A DNA stretch of 62,000 nt from Neocallimastix lanati (nom. inval.) (GCA_016946835.1 JACVTC010000054.1:120001-182000), one strand, 5' to 3'. Positions 1 through 11,125 are shown, counted from the stretch's first letter. The notes: generated by a model not told the origin, from the letters alone. A program made the numbers and translations.

Positions 1-2
1 AA

Positions 3-839
3 ACATTTATAGATTTTTATATTAATGATGATGAATTCATTGAGTATTTGATGCATAATGATTCAAATAATCAATTTGTTAATTATAATTATGTACGTAT
101 TATTCATAAGTTGGTGGAATATGGTTATGCTGATAAAAATTTAGTTAAAGAGTTCTTTTCTGACGCTTCATTAACAAATTCACCAGACTTTTCTATTGGC
201 AATGAAAGTCCTCTGTTTGAATGCATTCAAAATGATGTCTTCTCTACTTATGACAAGGAAAGTATTGAAAATTGTGAAGAGTTATTGAATTTACAAAATC
301 ATTTTTATGTTAATAATAGTATAGAAGAATGCCTAAATATTTTAAATGAATATAACTTAATAATGAATAATGAGGATATGGTTAGTGAAGAGGATTATAA
401 GAATATAGTTAAGCTTATGTTAGCAAATGATGGTGATATTGACGATATAAGAATGAATGAATGCTGTGCATTGGACATTTTTAATAAAAGTAAAAGAAAT
501 ACTTATTTATTAGAAAATATAAATGATATAAATATGATTTACTTTTTTCAAGAAAATTCATATCTTTTTAATAAGTTTGATGTAAGTTCTACATTTGAAA
601 AGTTTCCAGTAAGTTTTCCAATAAAGATTATGAAGAAATATTCTACTGTATTTGTTAATTATATAAACAAAAATACATTTGAATATCATAATAAATATAT
701 CAGTGAATTAATGAACAACTGTAAAAATGATGAATTTATCGAGATTTTAAACAGTTTTGGATATATGAATCCTGACGTAATAGAGAATCTTCCTTTATAT
801 CATAGAAAACATATTACAAATTATGAAAAACTTTATTAA
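3..839 (+). CDS. Hypothetical protein, 3' part of a gene cut by the window edge
   Basis: The frame is open from base 3 to a TAA at 837-839, so at least 278 codons are present and the true start lies outside the window. The first in-frame ATG (51) is inside the open frame and need not be the start. The protein is acidic and Asn/Ile/Tyr-rich, without signal peptide or membrane segment. Short helical pairs (for example around NYVRIIHKLVEYGYADKN and EEDYKNIVKLMLANDGDI) resemble degenerate ankyrin-like helices, and composition matches the ankyrin genes at 22-29 kb. I do not recognise a family. A member of the same ankyrin-like superfamily is the best guess. The homopolymer-rich DNA after the stop is typical of 3' flanks in this window. 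Confidence 0.7.
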   Translation, partial: TFIDFYINDDEFIEYLMHNDSNNQFVNYNYVRIIHKLVEYGYADKNLVKEFFSDASLTNSPDFSIGNESPLFECIQNDVFSTYDKESIENCEELLNLQNHFYVNNSIEECLNILNEYNLIMNNEDMVSEEDYKNIVKLMLANDGDIDDIRMNECCALDIFNKSKRNTYLLENINDINMIYFFQENSYLFNKFDVSSTFEKFPVSFPIKIMKKYSTVFVNYINKNTFEYHNKYISELMNNCKNDEFIEILNSFGYMNPDVIENLPLYHRKHITNYEKLY

Positions 840-2222
840 GTTTTAAAAAAAATTAATTTAATATCTGTAAATATGAGAATTCATATTTGTGAAAAAAACT
901 TATCATTAGGTTATTACCATTTCTTTTTTTTTTTTAATTTTTCATTATTTTATATATTGAGAAATTAATATTTAATTTATAGAAATAATTTAATATAATT
1001 GTGATGTAAAAATATAATCAATTATATTAATCCTTAATTTAATTAAATAGAGATTAATATACAGTAAAAAAAAAAAACGAAATAAAAAAATTAATAATTT
1101 AATATATATATATATTTAAAAAAAAAAAACACTTATCAAAACCAATTATAAATACTCAATCAAAAAAAAAAAAAAATAGAAAAAACCTTAAAAATATTGA
1201 TAAAAAAAATTAATAAAAAAATCTAAAGATATTGAAAAAACCTGAAAAATAAAAAAAAAATTATATATATAAAAAGCAAATGAAATATATATATATAATA
1301 AGAAAAATTAAAACAAATAAAATGTTAATTTAAGCTACCAATATAATATAGAAATGGGGGGAATCTGATGGAATAAAAAATGAATTTTAAACTTAATAAA
1401 AGTTTACACCCGGTATTTATAAATAGTGAAATTATTTATAACAAGAAAATATTTTTTTTTAGTTATAAAATTTCATAATACTGTTATATAATTTTGGAAA
1501 AATTGTAATAACAGTAGATGTAAAAGACTATCAGAATTAGCGAAAGTTGAGTCTTTCTATAATTTAAAGTTTTGTAAAATATTATTTTCAATTAAATTTA
1601 ATATCACCGAAGAAAGTAAATAACTTATTAATTAGATTGTAAATATTAATGAAACTATCTATACCTAATATATATTTGAATATATATTATATATGTTATA
1701 TTAATATAATTACAAGAAATAAGATTTATTTATGTGTATATTTCATTTTATTGATAATAATAAATCAATAACAATAGTTATTTATAATATGGAAAAAAGG
1801 TTAAAAAAAAAAAAGATGAAATGTTTTATAGGAAACAGAAATAAATAATTATTATTTATTATTTATCTTTTTTTTTTATATCCTTTTTTCTTTTTTGATT
1901 TTATTTTTTAAATTTAAATATCTTATAATTAATATATTTATATTATAAATATATCTAATAATATTATAATATTTAAAAAATATATAATATCTATTAATAT
2001 AAAAGAAAAAATATATAGGAAATTATATTTATTATAATAATATATTATAATAATAAATTATAAAATACTATTATTTTTATTTTATTAATATTAATACCTA
2101 AAAAAAAAAAAAATACAAGAGAAAAAAAAAAATGCAAGAAAAAAAAAAACGAAAAAAACGAAAAATAACAACAACAATTAAACAAGCTATAGAAAATACA
2201 ACAACATACTTTTTTTTATAAG

Positions 2223-2259
<37 letters not shown>

Positions 2260-2383
2260 ATTTATATATATGTTCTATTTTTTATATATTTATCATATTT
2301 AATATAAAAATCTATAAAAATTATATATATATAAATATGTATATATAATAATTAATAAATATACCAAAAGAAACTCTTTACTT
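840..2383. other. Intergenic AT-rich DNA
   Basis: No coding frame is supported. The stretch is mostly A/T homopolymers and ATATAT runs, including an A run at about 2222-2255. The only less biased patch is about 1340-1620, with a purine run (GGGGGGAATC near 1356) that looks like an LTR-retrotransposon polypurine tract. I found no second LTR copy to support that reading. Confidence 0.6.
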
Positions 2384-2840
2384 ATGCAAACTAAAAAAAA
2401 ATTATATATTTATTTATAGAATATATGTTTATTTTTTTTTATGTGTGTGTGTATTTTTTTTTTTTAATTTTGTGTAATTTTAAAGAAATATTTTTATTTT
2501 TATATTATAATATATATATATATTTTATTGGATTTTTTTTTTTTTTTTTTTTTGGAGGGTTTAATTCATTCACACATACATTGGTGAATGATAATTATTC
2601 TAAAAATTCTCTATGCAAACTAAAAAAAAATTATATATTTATTTATAGAATATATGTTTATTTTTTTTTATGTGTGTGTGTATTTTTTTTTTTTAATTTT
2701 GTGTAATTTTAAAGAAATATTTTTATTTTTATATTATAATATATATATATATTTTATTGGATTTTTTTTTTTTTTTTTTTTGGAGGGTTTAATTCATTCA
2801 CACATACATTGGTGAATGATAATTATTCTAAAAATTCTCT
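2384..2840. repeat. Tandem duplication, two copies of a ~229-bp unit
   Basis: The block beginning ATGCAAACTAAAAAAAAA at 2384 recurs at 2613. A third start (ATGC) at 2841 opens the unrelated flank. The copies are nearly identical, including the TTCACACATACATTGGTGAA segment and the poly-T tract, differing mainly in poly-T length. An open frame of 93 codons across the junction is a by-product of the repeat. Confidence 0.9.
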
Positions 2841-2963
2841 ATGCCTAGATTTAATAGAATAGTATAATAGAATAGGATAGAATAGATAGAAGAGTAGGAT
2901 ATCATATAATAAATATAATATAATAGAACTCAAAAAATAAAGAAAAAAAAAAGGATAAAAATA

Positions 2964-3032
<69 letters not shown>

Positions 3033-4038
3033 CAATTAATATATATCTTTACCTACATAAAAATGTTTTTATATAATAGTTATAATTATATTAATGCACA
3101 TTATACATCAATTATTATGTATAAGATAAAATAAAAATTTTATCATATATAATATAATATTTATTTTATATAACTTTAAAATTTTTATTTTAAAGTTAAA
3201 TAAAATAAAATGATAGAGGTTTTTATTATTTATTTTTTATTTTTTATTTTTTTTTTTTTTTAATTATTTTATTTTTTAATTTTTTTTAAAATTTTTTTTA
3301 TTTTAAAATTCTATTTTATTAAATTTTTCATAATATATAATTTTTTTTTATTATTTTATTTTATTATAAACTATTTGAAATAATTTTAATATTGATTTAA
3401 TTTTTAAATTTTTAATCAACAACTTTATTTTTTAAATTAAATTTAATTTAATTTGTTTATTCATTTATTTTATTTTATTTTATTTTATTTTATTTTTTTT
3501 ATAATTTTTTTTTTTTAAAAAAACCTGAACCACTTCATTCTATAAAAAAAAATCTTAAAAAAATTATGATAGGAAATAAAATTATTTTATAATAAATAAA
3601 TATATAAATACATAAATACATAAATAAATAAATAAAATAAAATAAATAATAAAATATATTATTTTATTTATTATATTTATATTTTTTTTCTTTCAAATGA
3701 ATATTGATGAGATATAATGAATTGAATAAATTTTTTTTTTTTTTTTGATTTGAAAATATATGATAATAATTATAATTATTATAATAATATAATATATATC
3801 TTCTTATGTATTTGAATTTATTTATTTTTTACTATTTTATATTTCTTTATAAAATATTCTTTTATTCAATATATACAATAAAAAAAAATAAAAGAAATAT
3901 TTTATTTATAAAAATTTTTAATAAAATTGTTAATTATAATTGATTATTTGATAATTTTTATTTTATTTTTTTTCCTTTCTTTGGATATATGTAGCTTTTC
4001 TTTGAAGTAAGATAGTGAGTCAGCTGAATTTACCGTGA
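2841..4038. other. Intergenic simple-sequence DNA
   Basis: This stretch holds a (TA)n plus poly-T tract at about 2960-3032 and long T/A tracts to about 3960. The open frame at 2823-3035 on the minus strand is only poly-Lys encoded by poly-A. I see no gene. Confidence 0.6.
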
Positions 4039-4137
4039 ATGATAGACGGGTAGATACAATTACACATACAGTTAGTCACTGAAAAATCAAAGACGACAAA
4101 GTGACTGCATATGTAGTTGCAATTACCCGGTCATCAT
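4039..4137. repeat. Imperfect inverted repeat in a GC-richer patch
   Basis: The left arm (4039-4080) and right arm (4100-4137) are imperfect reverse complements, with a loop of about 19 nt (4081-4099). Shared pieces include AGTGACT against AGTCACT, and CGGGTA against TACCCG. The surrounding 3990-4140 is markedly less AT-rich than its flanks. It could be a structured RNA, a small inverted-repeat transposon or a decayed palindrome. Confidence 0.6.
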
Positions 4138-4140
4138 GCA

Positions 4141-4150
4141 ATCTTTTATC

Positions 4151-4192
<42 letters not shown>

Positions 4193-4256
4193 GCTATTAT
4201 TATTACTATTATTCTTATTATTATTTTTTATTTTATTTTATTTTATTTTTTTTAAT
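4141..4256. repeat. (TTA)n microsatellite, interrupted
   Basis: About 25 near-consecutive TTA/ATT triplets with a few GCT, ACT and CTT interruptions, then (TTTTA)n. It directly follows the inverted repeat. Confidence 0.9.
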
Positions 4257-4556
4257 TAAAATCATTTTCATTTTTTTTAATAATTAATTTAATGATTTTG
4301 AATATATACTGAAAATGTTTGTTATCTATATATTAATATTAATATTTAATCTAAACAAAATAAATATTTATTATTTATAATACATAGTTTACAATTTATT
4401 ATATATATATTATATTTAGAAAAAAAGGAAAAAAGAATAGAAGGATATATAAATATATATTCAATATATATTAAAATGGAAAGTAAAAAATTATCTTTAA
4501 AAATAATTTTCTTTTTCAGAAAAAAGACAAAATTATACATACATATATAAACAAAT

Positions 4557-4783
4557 TTATATATATAAGTAAATATTGTTAATTTTATTTAGTTCCAACG
4601 GTATATTATTTTTAGTGGAATAATTTATAAATAATTTAACCATTTCAATATTGTTATTAGAAATGACCTTAAAAATGTGGATATAATTTATTAAGAAATC
4701 AATTATTTTAATATTATTTTTTTTTTTTTTGATGTGACTGTGACATATATTAATAATAATAATAATAATATTATTATTATATT
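4557..4783 (-). pseudogene. Ankyrin-repeat gene fragment (antisense)
   Basis: A minus-strand open frame (4557-4823) reads through a helix pair of ankyrin type, IEMVKLFINYSTKNNIPLEL, like the repeats of the full-length ankyrin genes at 22-29 kb. Upstream it dissolves into poly-Asn/Ile simple sequence and meets an LTR at 4784. No start or complete repeat domain survives. It is a truncated relic cut by the LTR. Confidence 0.5.
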
Positions 4784-5022
4784 TGTTAAATATCGAAGTC
4801 ATGTATTTAATTACATTGTACATTATACTACATTATTAAGTGTAAAAATATTTTTGTTCAGTAGTATAATGTAGTGTAACGTTTATTGTTATCAATAATG
4901 TTAAACTATTAAAAAAAAAAAGATTAAAAAATAACATGTAATGACCTATTCTTAAATAAATAGGTCTTTCTTAATGTAAAAAAAGCAATAAAAATAAATA
5001 CATACATAATAAAATATAAAAA
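4784..5022 (+). mobile_element. Truncated Copia-type LTR
   Basis: Starts TGTTAAATATCG and matches the LTRs at 5145-5428 and 12040-12308, but ends before the terminal CA. It contains the shared 8-bp stem hairpin GACCTATT/AATAGGTC (4943-4950 with 4959-4966). It lies in a tandem duplication of ankyrin fragment plus LTR, so it probably arose by local duplication and not by an independent insertion. Confidence 0.8.
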
Positions 5023-5024
5023 AT

Positions 5025-5144
5025 TTCAATATTATTATTTGAAATGACCTTATAAATGTGGATATAATTTATTAAGTATTCGATTATTTTAATATTATTC
5101 TTTAAAGTGACATATATGATTATTATTATTATAATTATTATATT
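5025..5144 (-). pseudogene. Second copy of the ankyrin fragment
   Basis: Near-copy of about 4640-4783 (both carry GAAATGACCTTA and TGTGGATATAATTTATTAAG). It directly precedes the 5' LTR of the full Copia element. Its last five bases (5140-5144, ATATT) are the left target-site duplication of that element. Confidence 0.65.
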
Positions 5145-5428
5145 TGTTAAATATCGTAGTTATGTGCTTAATTACATTGTACATTATACTTCATTATTAG
5201 GTGTAAAAATATTTTTGTTCGATATTATAATGTAGTGTAACGTTAAATGTTATCAATAATGTTAAACTATTAAAAGAAAAATGATTAAAAAATAACATGT
5301 AATTGTAATGACCTATTCTTAAATGAATAGGTCTTTTTTGATGTAAAAAGCTATAAAAATAAATAAATAAATACATAATAAAATATAAAAATATCATTTT
5401 TAATTTTTTTAAAGTGTTATATTTAACA
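5145..5428 (+). repeat. 5' LTR of the Copia element
   Basis: 284 bp, TG...CA ends, aligned throughout with 12040-12308. It carries a 9-bp perfect stem (GACCTATTC 5310-5318 with GAATAGGTC 5325-5333) followed by a T run, a possible transcription end or processing signal. Confidence 0.85.
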
Positions 5429-5550
5429 GATTAAGAGTCTTATTGATTCAATAATTCATTAACAATTGTTAATATCAAAAGTTTGATATTTTAAATATAT
5501 TAAACATTCATTAAATATTAAAATAAAGAAATATTAGCAGTCACATTAAA

Positions 5551-6149
5551 ATGACTAAATCAGACAATTCAGTAACTACGGAAAGATCTTCAATAAAAAT
5601 CTTCAACAAATACAACAAAGACAGTAAAGACAACAAATACATTAAGCACAACAATGAATGATGCTTTTTGTTGAAGTAGAACTTCCATATATTCTAACAA
5701 ATACAATTAATAAATTTCATATTCAAAAATTTTTAGAATTTATAAATGAAAATTTTCACAAATGGTATTTCAGATTTGAAATGAACAAGAGGAAATACTC
5801 AGAAATAATTCAAAATATTGAAGAAAGTATTAAAAATAATATCAAATGAAAACCATGCCAAAATTCTACATGATAATAATAATACATGATTAATACATGA
5901 TAATAATAAAAATATTGAAAATAATGATATTAATATTAATAAAAATAACAAGAATAACATAAAGGGTATATAGAATCACAAAAAAACAAAAAAAAAAAAA
6001 CAAAAATTTATTTTTGAATAAAAATGTGAAAAAAAAAGCTTTATTAATAATAATTTGAATAAAAATTTGAATAAGAATTTGAGCAAAAATTTTAAATTCA
6101 AGAAAAGAAAAAATTATCAATCAAATGAAGAAAGAAAAATGAAGGATAG

Positions 6150-6150
<1 letters not shown>
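5551..6150 (+). pseudogene. Copia gag-like remnant
   Basis: After the 5' LTR, an ATG at 5551 opens a short frame (Thr/Ser/Asn/Lys-rich) that stops near 5661. A second frame (5658-5849) contains FINENFHKWYFRFEM, resembling the N-terminal part of Copia Gag, where an aromatic/Trp motif follows an Asn-containing turn. A third, Asn/Lys-rich stretch (about 6040-6150) ends at the poly-T that I take as the LINE tail. At least two breaks are present. The assignment rests on position inside the LTR pair and on weak motif resemblance. Confidence 0.5.
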
Positions 6151-6184
<34 letters not shown>

Positions 6185-6368
6185 GCAGCAAACTTGTTTC
6201 ATCTTTATTAATTAAATATATGATAAAATACATGTAATAAAAAGAAAAAAAAAGATAAAAGATAAACAAAAAAAAAACAAAACAAAAAAAAAACACAAAA
6301 TAAAATAAAATAATAGTATAATATATTCTAGTTTCATTTAATTAATATCTGTAAGACTTCAAAAGGGC

Positions 6369-6392
6369 ATTATTATACTGTGGTATAATAAT
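6369..6392. other. Perfect hairpin near the LINE 3' end
   Basis: ATTATTATAC (6369-6378) pairs perfectly with GTATAATAAT (6383-6392) across a TGTG loop. Its position close to the LINE 3' end suggests a stem-loop of the kind some LINE reverse transcriptases recognise. That role is inference. Confidence 0.6.
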
Positions 6393-6549
6393 TAATTTTG
6401 ACTTCGCAATGTTAATCATAATTTTCTATCTTAAAATTATGATCTTCATTGGTTGCGCTAGTCCTGCTGGCCTGTCTTACTGTTTCTTCATCATTGACGC
6501 TCTTGGTAGTAGTAGTACGATTCGATTTGAACCTATTGAACAAAGATCA

Positions 6550-7408
6550 TTGCTGGCCAATAGCAGTAGGTGTAATCGATTGGAGAAGTGCCGCAGTAAC
6601 CACCAAGAATGGAGTATCAGAATAAGCACCTGATTTCATCTGTCACTTAAATAGATCTTTCCATTCCCTTGTACTGTTATTAATACTTCGACCTCCAAGA
6701 AGGAAATTAAACACATTTTCACACACACTAGAATCAACATACACATTATTTTCAATACTATTACTAACATTACTAAAAATACTATTACTAATATTACTAT
6801 AACATAATATTACTATTATTACTATTACTATTATTACTATTACTATTATCATTATTACTATTAATTATATCATTTGTTAGGTTGCCATGGTTAAAAGCAT
6901 TATATTAAAATAAAATTTTATCATTAACTTTACTACGAATATGATTGAAAAATGGACAATCAATTAACCAATGCCTTATCCATTGTTTATTACTTTTACA
7001 GCAGGGACAAAAATTAGGACACATTTAATTTATTATTTTTGCAGCCTTAGCAATTCTAGCATCTAATCTATATCCGCTTCGTGCTCTCAATAGCCAATAG
7101 AAACCATATGAAAGATCAGGATATTCATAACAATGTTTTATAAAATTTGATGTTTCTTCGAATCTGTTTTTGTCATAAAATTCAGCTTTAATAGAATTGA
7201 TTTTCATATCTCTTTTCCAATAAAAATCCTTGATTTTATTATCGTTACTACCTCTTTTCTCTAGCTTACGTTTAAGAGTTCTTCTTTCTTTCGTCCATAT
7301 ATATTTTCTAGATTTTGGAATATTATTAACTAAATAGGAAATAATACAATTTGAATCTTTCCACTTATCAAAACATTTGACTTGAGACAAAGCACACTTA
7401 GCTGACAA
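6550..7408 (-). pseudogene. LINE ORF2 C-terminal region with CCHC-type motif
   Basis: The 7408-7025 frame gives a basic segment ending LRARSGYRLDARIAKAAKII. After a stop it continues as MCPNFCPCC...WIRHWLIDCP, a Cys/His cluster typical of LINE ORF2 C-termini. An Asn/Ser-rich simple spacer (6850-6740) follows, then FLLGGRSINNSTREWKDLF and, past another stop, a hydrophobic segment (about 6633-6550). The fragments at 36.1-37.4 kb and 48.6-49.2 kb repeat parts of this order, which confirms that the motif blocks belong to one element family. Confidence 0.75.
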
Positions 7409-7480
7409 TGGAGGAATATTTAAATCTTTTGAAATAGAATATACATTAATAAAAGATTTGGCTTTTTGTAAACCTGCAAT

Positions 7481-9063
7481 TCATCTTAATCCTTTATTAA
7501 TTAATTTTTGAGTATTATTTGTTCTCGCTTTATTTGAACCAAGTAAAGATGCAAAGTAAGAGACTTTACTAAGTACATGGGAGTTAATTATAATCTTATT
7601 AAATGGAATAGGAATTTTGGAATTTGAAAGAAATTTACTAACAGAAAAGAGAGCTTTAGTAACTTTAGAATTAAGTAATTTAATAATAGGGTTCAACGAT
7701 AAGCTTTTATCAAATGGTATGCCTAAATAGGTATAACATTTATTTATTGGGATTGGTTGACCAGCAAGATAAAAAGCAGGATCTCTTTTATTTTGAAAAA
7801 GAGGTGTGTCTGGTCGAATCACCATCGTTACACACTTGTTAATTCCAAAATTCATCATATTAAATTTAGCCCATTCATTTACCTTCTTAAGCATTTTTTT
7901 TTAACTTAGTTCTTGAAGGGCGCATAGAACAATATCATCTGCAAAGAGTCCACCACAACATCTTGATTCGTCTAAAAGAATTCCAAGTTCTGAAAAATTA
8001 TAAAAATGTCATTAATAAATAAATTGAAAAGAATTGGTGATAGTAGGCAACCTTGTCTAACTCCTTTCATAATATTAAAAGATTTCGAATATTGATCATC
8101 AATTTTAACACTGGCTTCGGAAGTCAAATATAGGCTTTTTATAAATTGATAACATTTATCTCTAATACCTAAAGCATCTAATTTATATAAAATATTACCT
8201 ATTGGAACAGAATCATATGCCTTTTTTAAATCTAGAAAAGCAAGGTAAGTTTCTTTATTATCATTTTTACGCCTTTGACAAATTTCTCGAATTGAAATAA
8301 ATAAACTAACACTTTCTTCTTTATTACGAAATCCAAATTGCTCTGGCCTAATAAATTTATTTTTAAGTTCATATTCCGAAATTCTTTTGGAGACTATTTT
8401 CGAAATGAGTTTTATACCATTGTTAATCAGAGAGATGCCTCGATAATTGTCACAATCACATAGATCATCTCCTTTTTTAGGAATAGATATAATACTTGCT
8501 TCATTCCATGAGCTAGGAAATTCTCCATTCCAAATTCTAGAATATATCTTCTGTAAACAATTTAAACCAGAAGCAGAATTAATTACTGAATTTTCGTTAT
8601 CCGGAGGAATTAAAGCTTTATAAAATTCAATAGGAATTCCATCCGGGCCTGAAGCTTTACAATTTGGAGTTGCTAAAATTGCTTCTTTAATTTCTTCTAT
8701 ACTGATGTCTTGATTTATATCCCATTCATTGTGTCTTGTATACCTAATTGTACCATTGGAAAATTTATTAGACCATTCGATTAATGCACTGTTGATATCA
8801 GAATGGCTTGATGCAAGTTTTTTTTTATAGTGATTGTGCCATACTTCTAACTGTTCTTTAGTAGAAGTAGCTAATTTACCATTTTTGTCTTTTACTGGAG
8901 AAACCGAGATATTTTTAAATTTATCTACTTTTGCTGTTGTTTTAAGCCATTTCCAAGCTTTCTTTGGGTTATGAGATTTCATATATTCACATCCTGTATT
9001 GATCCAATGTTGGTATTCGGTTTTCCTATAAATATTACACATATCATGAATAGTTTTGCACAT
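7481..9063 (-). pseudogene. LINE reverse transcriptase, frameshifted
   Basis: The frame 9063-7972 contains CKASGPDGIPIEFYK, a GFR..ES motif region, LAFLDLKKAYDSVP (first catalytic Asp) and GVRQGCLLSPILFNLFINDI, the standard LINE RT blocks. The catalytic FADD motif is intact at 7934-7945 but in a different frame from the blocks before it. The frame 7894-7481 follows with the thumb-side NEWAKFNMMNFGINKCVTMV block. So the polymerase motifs survive but at least one frameshift near 7.97 kb separates them. It acted by target-primed reverse transcription when alive. Confidence 0.88.
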
Positions 9064-9308
9064 TCTATTATATTTTTTTCAATTAATTCTTCAAATTCAT
9101 CTAAATTATGATAAGAACCTCTTCTTTTAATGGCTTTATATAATTTCATTTTGAGTTTTTGCAAATTAAATATTTTCTGTGACATATGAAAAAAAGATTT
9201 TCTTACCTCTGACATTGACGTGATATTAAGTTCTTTAGCAATATTGAATGAAGTTGATATAAATTTCTTAGAAATATCATCAATACTAATATTAGGATCT
9301 GGAATCAC
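8979..9308 (-). pseudogene. LINE endonuclease-to-RT linker
   Basis: This Lys-rich helical segment (MYKAIKRRG-like region read as LKMKLYKAIKRRGSYHNL) is typical of the DNA-binding linker between the endonuclease and RT domains. It overlaps the RT frame by 85 bases in another frame, marking a frameshift near 9.0 kb. Confidence 0.6.
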
Positions 9309-9419
9309 TTCCTCTAATACACTAAAATAGTTATTGTCAAAAATTGATTCTTTTTGTCCTCTTTTACCGGGAATTTCATTGTTAGCTTTTTTGAAGAAAT
9401 GTTTATAGTTTTTTTAATG

Positions 9420-9704
9420 ATACTCGACATGAATATTTACTGCTAGAACCTGAACCATTTCCTTGTTTCTTGAAAGCATAAGAAAAAGTGGTTTGTATAT
9501 TGAAATAAAGAATTCAACACTGTCTTTTTTATCAAAGTTCCATCCATTAGTATTCCAACTGACACATAGAGAAAATTCTTTAACTGTATTATTATTAATA
9601 TGAGTGTTATTAATATGATTGAACTGGAATTTGAATTTGAATTTGAACTTGAAACTGAATTTAAACATAAATTTGAAATTGAACTTGAAACTGAATTTAA
9701 ACAT
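9420..9704 (-). pseudogene. N-terminal stub of a LINE AP-type endonuclease
   Basis: The piece FSLCVSWNTNGWNFDKKDSV matches the opening strand of AP-endonuclease domains (SWN.NG signature), followed by a KPLFLMLSRNKE stretch corresponding to the K/P-D-x-L-x-L-Q-E strand. The remaining roughly 200 residues of the domain are absent. The next sequence is already the EN-RT linker, so the element has an internal deletion. Confidence 0.65.
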
Positions 9705-9925
9705 AAATTTGAAATTGAACCTAAACTTGTACTTGAACTTATACTTGAACTTATACTTGAACTTGAACTGGAACTTGTACTTGAACTTATTCTTGAACTT
9801 GAACTGGAACTTGTACTTGAACTTATACTTGAACTTGAACTGGAACTTGTACTTGAACTTGAAATGAGTCTGTATTTGAACTTGAGTTTGAATTTTGACT
9901 TGAACTTGTATTTGAAATTGAAGTA
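9606..9925. repeat. Hexamer-based coding minisatellite in the LINE
   Basis: On the plus strand, repeated TTGAAC/TTGAAT/CTTGAA units run for about 300 bp. On the minus strand they read GTTCAA. Depending on frame this encodes alternating Lys-Phe, Val-Gln or Glu-Leu. The plus-strand open frames here (9600-9926, 9619-9867) are products of the repeat. Confidence 0.85.
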
Positions 9926-10209
9926 GTGAATAAGTTGATATTATATGATGAATTCACTTTTTCTGATAAGGCAAAATGTTTCCTATTAAGAGAAGAAAAA
10001 CTGTATTTATGATTCCTTTTGCTACAATTAATAACATTAATTGAAGTACGTTTGAAATTATTAACAATACATTCAGTAATAGATATTATTTCTTCTTCAT
10101 TACCTACTATTTTAATTTTAAAGAATGCATCATTAAAATTAGCAGTACGTTTAACTGATAAAACCTTATTATTTAATTCATTCAGAATTTTCTTTAAATA
10201 TCTTCTCAT
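9926..10209 (-). pseudogene. LINE upstream ORF (ORF1-like) fragment
   Basis: Minus-strand frame beginning MRRYLKKILNELNN at 10209. Its first 60 residues include FFKIKIVGNEEEIISITECI, with an alternating strand/helix pattern that could be a small RNA-binding fold as in ORF1p. A Ser/Asn-rich stretch then runs into the hexamer repeat. It is in a different frame from the endonuclease stub. No family is firmly recognised. The assignment comes from position in the element. Confidence 0.4.
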
Positions 10210-11125
10210 TTTGATTTCTGCCTAAGATCGAAGTCCGCGGATAAAGAGTAGTTTCGTATTCTCCATTGGAATACCGTGGCACCTTGAACCTCTTAGAATG
10301 AAATTCTTATTTCTTATATATTGGATTTCCATAATAGTGATAAAAAAACTAAAAATTAATAAACTAAAAAAAAAAAACAAAAAATAAAAGTCAGTGTTTA
10401 TAATAAAGTCTTGAATATAATGAGAATTGTAATAATTTTATAGCTTTTTGGAGTAAATAATTTCGATAATTAGTAGTTTGTTGAATGATTGAAAAATAAT
10501 TTGATTTAGCACTTTTTTCAGTATATTATTTAAATTGAATATCATAAAATATTTAATGACTAAGATTGAATTGATGAAATATAATGGCACAAAATTAGTA
10601 AAGAGTTATATAAATTACTACAAGATTTACAGTGAATCAATCTCTTACAACGAGATACATGAAATATATAGTTGAAATACAATTGAATACAATAGATTCT
10701 TACATGAGAATAGTAATACTACATGATAATAGAAATACAATGAAAATGCATTACTTATTCTTGGGTGTAACTTATTTAACAATGTTCCAAAAATGCACCA
10801 TTATATTCCGCAGTGAATGATCACCAGAAAAATTTTACCAATAACATTACCATTAGGCATAATGTAATTATTTAATATAAAATATAACTTTACTACTATT
10901 TAGCACCAGTACTGTGGATCTACTTTATAAGAGTAAAGTTAATTCTCCTTGCAGGCGATTTATTATACATAAATCAAGTACACCCCTACTTGGGGAAAGG
11001 ATAGAATACCTACATTAAATAAATCATTTTTTTGAGAGGAAAACAGATTCAGATGAAAGTGAAACTCATAAGAGAAATAGAGTTAATAATATTATGCGTT
11101 AATTCCAAAGAACTATGAAGAAGCT

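Larger units (their letters stand above)
6151..10320 (-). mobile_element. Decayed LINE (non-LTR retrotransposon) inside the Copia element
   Basis: In minus-strand order: an N-terminal ORF (10209-9823), a codon repeat (about 9925-9610), the first strand of an AP-endonuclease domain (about 9580-9420), an EN-RT linker (9308-8979), reverse transcriptase (9063-7481), a C-terminal CCHC-type motif (about 7040-6950), a low-complexity spacer and a conserved tail segment (about 6700-6550). A poly-T run at 6151-6180 would be the poly(A) tail. Several frameshifts and stops are present and most of the endonuclease is missing. The 5' boundary near 10320 is estimated from where GC-richer sequence ends. No target-site duplication was identified. 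Confidence 0.8.

Noticed and set aside
1340-1620. Possible solo LTR after a GGGGGGAATC purine run
   Set aside because: No second LTR copy, no terminal CA and no target duplication could be identified.
9600-9926. Plus-strand Glu/Leu- and Asn/Leu-repeat frames
   Set aside because: Products of the hexamer repeat in the minus-strand LINE.
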